In this document: positions 26,986 to 32,069 of the stretch, in pieces
Position numbering within the stretch: the stretch's first letter is position 1
Layout: each line of letters begins with the position of its first letter
From: an uncultured Ignavibacteriota bacterium
Lineage (GTDB): Bacteria; Bacteroidota; Ignavibacteria; Tepidaquicellales; Tepidaquicellaceae
Reading direction: 5' to 3'
DNA length: 32,069 bases
Assembly (NCBI GenBank): GCA_903831845.1
Contig: CAIKZJ010000134.1
Coordinates: forward strand, 1 to 32,069
Notes under the pieces: model-generated
What the model saw: the letters and a program-made list of their open reading frames with translations, nothing else
What the model was told of the DNA's origin: nothing
The model's database searches: none
Position numbers and translations under genes: made by a program

Positions 26986-29229
26986 TTATTTAATCAGAGC
27001 CATTCTTCGTGTTTGAACAAAATCGCCGGTCATTCCTGAAACGCTGCTGAACTTCATACTGTAGAAATACACGCCGCTCGGATAATAAGATGCATTCCAT
27101 GTAACCGCATAAGTTCCGGCTGTCATGTTTCCGTTTATCAAAGTTGTCATCTCCTGACCCAGAATGTTGTATATCTTAAGCGTCACGAAACCGTTAGCCG
27201 GAAGTCCGAACTTTATGTTCGTTACCGGATTGAACGGGTTGGGGAAATTCTGTTCAAGTGTGAATCCTAAAGGTATTTGATTCTCTGTCTGCCTTACTCC
27301 CACATAAATTCTGTTAAGATAGAAGTTAACAGAATCAATATAGCTTGTTGATGTGACGGTCACATTTGTGCTGTCGCTCTTGTAACCCATTCGGTCGACG
27401 ATGATTTTCAATGTGCCGGCCGGAAGCGAGGGCAGATGATAGATCCCGCTTTCGTCAGATGTCGCGCATCTTACATAAGTATTTCCGTGCTTTGCATAAA
27501 CATTTGCGTCTTTCAGGCCGCCTGCGAACATATCGCCAAGTCCCGACACCCTGCCGTTCACGGAATTGCCGGCAGTAGTTTCCTGTATTCTTATAGCGCC
27601 TAAATTTATGTTCGTCAGATTTTCTGTCGGATAGAGCGTTGTCGCATCCTCCCAGTGAATAGTAGAAGGATAATAGCTTAATACAAAATCTCTCGGCGGA
27701 GTCGTTACGGGATAAAGCCCTATGTCGACTGAATCCTGCGGAACATGGCTGAGGAAATATGTGCCGTTGGTAACGTAACACGAATCAAGAACGAGTATGC
27801 TTCCCGTGGAGCGGTCGAGCTTAACCGCTTTTATGATTCCCGATGTCACAGGCTGGTTGTTGTCGATATATCTGACATTTCCGGAAACAGTGTGGAACTC
27901 AAACGTAGAATTATAATGCGAAGTCACAAAATCGGCAAGTGTTTTAAGCCTTGTAACGGAATTAAGGTTGTTCGTTCCGCGGGCGATAAGCTGCGCAGCC
28001 ACTATCTTCTGTGTGTCGCCGGGGCTCATTCTGAAATTATCCGCGCCAATATTCATTATCATTCTTCTGTCATTAAGCGGGTCGACAGTTATAACCGCTC
28101 CCGTATCCGCAGAACAGTTCAAAACCGATCCTTTGTATTCAGTCCAGCCTGCGTTTGTTTCCGGATCGCCCGTGTAACAAAATTTAGCGGGCGACGGCGG
28201 AGATGTAAGTGGATTCATAAAATGAACGCCTGTCCTTTTGAGTCCCTTAAGACTGTAATACGCCTCATACGGGGTAACCGGATTCCACTCGCAATTTGGC
28301 GCGCCACAACCTGCGCAATAAAGCGGATGATATGAAGTCATCCTGAAGTGTTTAAACGGAACCGAATAAGTATTCACACATCCGTGTACAAGAAGAAATC
28401 CTACAGCAGGCGGATTAGCGCCGTACGAAGGCGGATTTCCCGTGCCGTCCATGTTATCCGAATTATAATAGAAACCGAGTTGTCTCACGGTATCACATCC
28501 GATATAGTCATCATTTGCATCGCCGATATCAGCATCCGTATATATGCCGAAGTAAAGCGAATCCCATATGTTCGTTCCTTTGTTTATAATTTCCCATTTG
28601 ATATAATGAAAATCGTTATAACCCTGTTTAAGATATCCCCAGAATGTCATATGAATCTCTGCAAACATGGGGGCCGTTCCTCCGCCGAACCCCTCTGACT
28701 GACTGTGCGTGGAAGCAAACCCGTCCGTCATGCAGAGGAATATCGTTTGCCTTGCGTTCTTTACTCCCGGGGTGTCAATATTCGGGTCGAAAATTCCGTT
28801 GTGGTTCACGTCAACATAAGGCGCTCCGAAAGGCACCATCTTGTTCCAGTTAGCCCAGTCGGGATTTGAGGGACCGTCGCCGTAACTGACCTTATATAAT
28901 TTGAAATCGCTGTTATAAACAGGATTGCCGTTGAGCATATATCCGGGGCTGTATTCGCCGCTGTATGAAGCCGATGCCTGCCGTATCGCTCCGTTCACCT
29001 TTGCGGCTATGCAAAGTCCGGACGAAAACACCGCGAACCTGCGTGAACCGTTTGGCCATTGAAAACTGGGTGTATTAACCGATGTTATATCCTGATTAAA
29101 AATTCCCGACGATATAATATGTGTGGAAATATTATTCGGATTGAACACAACATATGTCTGCGGCGCCTGCGGAAACGCGCCGATACAGAATGTCGCAACA
29201 AAAGCCCAGGTGAATAATATCGTTTTCAT
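26986..29229 (-). CDS. Secreted protein with carboxypeptidase-regulatory-like domains and T9SS C-terminal domain
   Basis: Signal peptide; NSVNGRVSGLGDMFAGGLKDANVYAKHGNTYVRCATSDESGIYHLPSLPAGTLKIIVDRMGY; EQNFPNPFNPVTNIKFGLP...RRMALIK. Confidence 0.85.
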   Translation of the reverse strand: MKTILFTWAFVATFCIGAFPQAPQTYVVFNPNNISTHIISSGIFNQDITSVNTPSFQWPNGSRRFAVFSSGLCIAAKVNGAIRQASASYSGEYSPGYMLNGNPVYNSDFKLYKVSYGDGPSNPDWANWNKMVPFGAPYVDVNHNGIFDPNIDTPGVKNARQTIFLCMTDGFASTHSQSEGFGGGTAPMFAEIHMTFWGYLKQGYNDFHYIKWEIINKGTNIWDSLYFGIYTDADIGDANDDYIGCDTVRQLGFYYNSDNMDGTGNPPSYGANPPAVGFLLVHGCVNTYSVPFKHFRMTSYHPLYCAGCGAPNCEWNPVTPYEAYYSLKGLKRTGVHFMNPLTSPPSPAKFCYTGDPETNAGWTEYKGSVLNCSADTGAVITVDPLNDRRMIMNIGADNFRMSPGDTQKIVAAQLIARGTNNLNSVTRLKTLADFVTSHYNSTFEFHTVSGNVRYIDNNQPVTSGIIKAVKLDRSTGSILVLDSCYVTNGTYFLSHVPQDSVDIGLYPVTTPPRDFVLSYYPSTIHWEDATTLYPTENLTNINLGAIRIQETTAGNSVNGRVSGLGDMFAGGLKDANVYAKHGNTYVRCATSDESGIYHLPSLPAGTLKIIVDRMGYKSDSTNVTVTSTSYIDSVNFYLNRIYVGVRQTENQIPLGFTLEQNFPNPFNPVTNIKFGLPANGFVTLKIYNILGQEMTTLINGNMTAGTYAVTWNASYYPSGVYFYSMKFSSVSGMTGDFVQTRRMALIK

Positions 29230-29237
29230 AAACTGAC

Positions 29238-30461
29238 TTATTTTAATAATATGAATTTTCTTGTATCTCTGAATTCATCCGCTCTCAAAACATAAAAATA
29301 AGTGCCGCTTTCCAAAGTGCCGCCGTCGAAGGTTACCTCATATGTACCGGGTTTTAATCTCTGACTTAAGGGTCTTGCAGCCTCGCGGCCGAGAATATCA
29401 TAAACCGTCAGTGTTATTAAGGTATTTTCTGTTTTTGTTTTTCCGGTTGACGGAACAGAGAATTTAATTTTAGTGGTCGGGTTGAATGGATTCGGATAGT
29501 TCTGGTAAAGTTTAAACTCTTCGGGTATGTCCGAGCTGATCGTATTTATACCCACGTCTGAATAAGGTCTTCTGTAAACGGCTGTAATTGTGCCGCAGTA
29601 GACATAATTATTAAAATAATACATGCCGTTGCACAAACCGTCGTTTATTCCCTGATTCCAGAAAAACCAGCTTTGTCCGAGGTCGGTCGAGGCGTAAACT
29701 CCCAGCCCCCATCCGCTGATGAACAGCCTGTTTAAATTCCTTGCAAATCCGTAGTAACCGTAAGGGGCAAGTATGCCCTGAATAAGTCTCCAGTTCGTCC
29801 CGTAGTTTGTGGAAATATATACTCCGTTGTCTGTTCCCGCCATTACAATGTTGCCGGAGGCGAACAGGGAATATGTGCCTATGCCGGACGGAATTTCAGT
29901 GCCTGCCTTTGTCCAGTTATCACCGTTGTTCGTCGAGGTATATACCCCGCTTGACAGCAATCCTGCCGTGTACAATCGTCCGGCGGAACCTGTAACACAT
30001 TGAATGCTTATTCCCGACGGAAGTCCCGATATGACGTATGAAAAATTTGCTCCGTTATTGGTGGAGCGGGAAATCGCCGAGTACGTATTGAAGAAAACGT
30101 AATTACCGGCAGTGTATAATGAGTTTATACCATTATATCCCGAAACAAGAACGGTCCAGTTGGCCCCAATGTTTGTGGATTTATACACGGCGCTGCCCGT
30201 GCAGGCATATAACGCCGAATCGGAGACGCTTACAGAGGTCATTGCTGTTCCTGCCGGAATGCCCGGATTGCACAATGTCCAGTTGCCGCCGTTATTCGTG
30301 GTTTTATAAATACCGCCGTAAGCGGTAGTGAAAAGATTTCCCGACGGGCTGCCGGAGAATACTCTTGTGTATGAGTTTGCGTCCAGAATTTTCACCCATT
30401 GGGCTTTGACAGTAAGGGTGTGAAGAAGAACCAGCAGAACAATAACGCAAATTTTTTTCAT
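29238..30461 (-). CDS. Secreted BNR/YCF48-like repeat protein with T9SS C-terminal domain
   Basis: Repeats KTTNNGGNWT, KSTNIGANWT, RSTNNGANFS, TSTNNGDNWT, ISTNYGTNWR, ASTDLGQSWF; YQNYPNPFNPTTKIKFSVP...FRDTRKFILLK. Confidence 0.88.
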   Translation of the reverse strand: MKKICVIVLLVLLHTLTVKAQWVKILDANSYTRVFSGSPSGNLFTTAYGGIYKTTNNGGNWTLCNPGIPAGTAMTSVSVSDSALYACTGSAVYKSTNIGANWTVLVSGYNGINSLYTAGNYVFFNTYSAISRSTNNGANFSYVISGLPSGISIQCVTGSAGRLYTAGLLSSGVYTSTNNGDNWTKAGTEIPSGIGTYSLFASGNIVMAGTDNGVYISTNYGTNWRLIQGILAPYGYYGFARNLNRLFISGWGLGVYASTDLGQSWFFWNQGINDGLCNGMYYFNNYVYCGTITAVYRRPYSDVGINTISSDIPEEFKLYQNYPNPFNPTTKIKFSVPSTGKTKTENTLITLTVYDILGREAARPLSQRLKPGTYEVTFDGGTLESGTYFYVLRADEFRDTRKFILLK

Positions 30462-30484
30462 AAAACCTCCCGGTTAAAATTAAC

Positions 30485-31333
30485 CTAAAGTTTATTCTTT
30501 GCTTTGTAATCTTTGAGTGTTATCGCCTTTTCCCATATAGTATTAAACACCGCCGCATGGCTTTCGGCGAAGTTCCTGTTTCTGATTATTATGTCCGCCT
30601 CGTTGTAGCGCGGAACGGATTTGTCCGCGACGTTCATGAAAACGACTTCGCGGTCTATTATAGTGTAATTCGGTATCTTGTCCGACGTTATGCGGAGTTT
30701 CTCTCCGTAATCCTCGAACTTTGAGAATATTTTGACTAGGTCCGCGGGACCCGCCTTGCTCCATTTATCGCCGCGTTTTATTTTAAGCCCGCCGTGAACT
30801 TCGTATATCGATTTTATAACGCCGCCGCTCTTAACGAACTTTGCCGCCATATCGTCGACCTCGTCTGAAAGAAACAGTTCGAGGCGTATCATGAACAGTA
30901 TTTCCTTCTTCGCGTTCTTAAGCAGGTCATAGAATTTTATCTCGCGCTGCTTGTTGTATCCGCGTATGAGTTCTATGTTTGAGTTCGACGGTCTGTCTGA
31001 ATTTGAATTGTAAAGCGGCTTCAGCGCCCTGAAGGTTTCGTTGTACGCTTTGGCTTTCTTTTCCTTCTCGCGCTCGAGGTTCAGCTGGAGCTTTCCGAGT
31101 ATAACCTCGGGATCAATAATTTCGTATCGGAGTATCGAATTGGTTTCTATCTCGTTGCAATATCCTTTTTCTACGAATGACTTGAGGATCGTGTAAACGT
31201 CGGTGCGGTGAACGCCGGATGATTTTGATGCCTCCGCGGCCGTCAACAGACGCCCCTTTATAAGCGCTATGAATACCTTGGATTCGTTTTCAGTGAATCC
31301 CAGCAGCCGGAGTTTTAGTATTAATTCATCCAT
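30485..31333 (-). CDS. TrmB-like transcriptional regulator
   Basis: N-terminal wHTH MDELILKLRLLGFTENESKVFIALIKGRLLTAAEASKSSGVHRTDVYTILKSFVEKGY, coiled segment, C-terminal effector-like domain. ORF track extends to a GTG at 31360; ATG at 31333 preferred. Confidence 0.82.
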   Translation of the reverse strand: MDELILKLRLLGFTENESKVFIALIKGRLLTAAEASKSSGVHRTDVYTILKSFVEKGYCNEIETNSILRYEIIDPEVILGKLQLNLEREKEKKAKAYNETFRALKPLYNSNSDRPSNSNIELIRGYNKQREIKFYDLLKNAKKEILFMIRLELFLSDEVDDMAAKFVKSGGVIKSIYEVHGGLKIKRGDKWSKAGPADLVKIFSKFEDYGEKLRITSDKIPNYTIIDREVVFMNVADKSVPRYNEADIIIRNRNFAESHAAVFNTIWEKAITLKDYKAKNKL

Positions 31334-31336
31334 TGT

Positions 31337-31369
31337 TAAATTGTTGTGGTGAATTACCACTACAATTTA
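31337..31369. promoter_or_regulatory. 33-bp palindrome, putative operator of the TrmB-like gene
   Basis: TAAATTGTTGTGGT-gaatt-ACCACTACAATTTA: 14-bp arms, one mismatch, 3 bp upstream of the ATG. Confidence 0.75.
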
Positions 31370-31392
31370 TATTATATTAATTATAATGTCAA
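31364..31392 (-). promoter_or_regulatory. Candidate sigma70-like promoter of the TrmB-like gene
   Basis: Minus strand TTGACA (31392-31387), N17, TAAATT (31369-31364). Confidence 0.5.
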
Positions 31393-31424
31393 GTATTATT
31401 TTCGGGGACCGTTAATATTCCCGC

Positions 31425-31471
31425 AGAAAAGAAAAACGAGGGCTTCCGGTATTCCGGAAAAGCCCTCGTTT
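31425..31471 (-). terminator. Intrinsic terminator downstream of the TonB-receptor-like gene
   Basis: Minus strand AACGAGGGCTTTTCCGGaataCCGGAAGCCCTCGTTTTTCTTTT. Confidence 0.85.
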
Positions 31472-31529
31472 AAACCTGTTATGACTCTTAATCTATTTTA
31501 TTTTTGTTCTGTATTTTTGATTTTTAATA

Positions 31530-32069
31530 TTACTTGCTTTCCTCTTTCTCATCCTGGTTTTCGTTCTCGTTCTGTTTTGTCTTCTTCGATTTCTGGTAAT
31601 ACTGGTCTGTGTTGCCGAAGTTATAAGTAATATTTATGAAGAAAATTCTTGAGTCCCAGGTGCTGCTGTTTACCGTCTTAAACCCGATGCCGCTGTTTTC
31701 GCCTCCCCATTTTCTTGTTTTGAATATGTCTTCGGCACGGAAACCGACAGTAAGTTTTTTCTTAATCAGCTCCTTGCTGACGCCGATGTCGAAATTCTGC
31801 ATGGGCTCGTTGTATCCAGTCGCAGTGAATTTTTTGCCGTTGTAGTTATAAAACAGGTCGATATTGAAGAGTTCAAAGACCTTTATCGAGGAGCGTATGT
31901 TAGCCCTCCAGGTGAAACCTTCCTCGCTCTTGTAGTCGCTAAGGGCGCTGGCGTCGAATTTCGACTGATACAGGCTAAGCGTTCCGTTGAGCGTCAGGAA
32001 TTTCAGCGCCGAACTCCTTACAATAAAATCCGCACCGTACGATTTCGAGCCTGCGCCGTTTTTGTATGT
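31530..32069 (-). CDS. TonB-dependent receptor/outer-membrane beta-barrel protein, C-terminal part (gene continues beyond the window)
   Basis: Open frame to window edge (TYKNGAGSKSYGADFIVRSS...LTLNGTLSLYQSKF...FNIDLFYNYNGKKF...LTVGFRAEDIF...IFFINITYNFGN): alternating beta-strand pattern typical of receptor barrels. Confidence 0.75.
   Translation of the reverse strand, partial: TYKNGAGSKSYGADFIVRSSALKFLTLNGTLSLYQSKFDASALSDYKSEEGFTWRANIRSSIKVFELFNIDLFYNYNGKKFTATGYNEPMQNFDIGVSKELIKKKLTVGFRAEDIFKTRKWGGENSGIGFKTVNSSTWDSRIFFINITYNFGNTDQYYQKSKKTKQNENENQDEKEESK

Noticed and set aside
1-32069. CRISPR arrays, toxin-antitoxin, restriction-modification, retron or prophage genes
   Set aside because: No regularly spaced long direct repeats and no ORFs with matching motifs were seen; the only short repeat array is the 11-bp-period one at 287-326.

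Overview
Chromosomal window from what looks like a Bacteroidota/Ignavibacteria-type bacterium, inferred from three secreted proteins with T9SS-type C-terminal 'NYPNPFNP..TxIKF' domains. Contents, left to right: (i) tRNA-Lys(CTT) with a terminator and unusual flanking repeats; (ii) a compact four-gene fatty-acid-synthase-like module (FabA/FabZ-type dehydratase, ketosynthase, ACP, and an SDR that matches FabL-type enoyl-ACP reductases rather than FabG), followed by an uncharacterised membrane protein and a convergent acyl-ACP thioesterase; (iii) a three-gene signalling operon (multi-PAS/GAF histidine kinase, REC-kinase hybrid with a degraded G1 box, REC-LytTR regulator); (iv) a small Cys/His-rich tail-anchored protein preceded by a structured leader or sRNA; (v) a ten-gene heme operon (ccsA/hemX-like, hemA, C, D, E, N, H, G/Y, B, L) with a promoter-then-terminator leader; (vi) a BIME/MITE-like element; (vii) minus-strand secreted proteins (S8 protease, CarboxypepD_reg-like protein, BNR-repeat protein); (viii) a TrmB-like regulator with a large palindrome over its own promoter; (ix) the 3' end of a TonB-dependent-receptor-like gene. 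No CRISPR array, transposase, phage gene or obvious defence system was seen. The most novel-looking signals are the 11-bp-phased TGCAGAA array, the FabL mini-FAS module, the leader/sRNA plus Cys-rich mini-protein, the heme-operon attenuator and the TrmB-like operator. All family calls come from motif recognition by eye; no searches were run.
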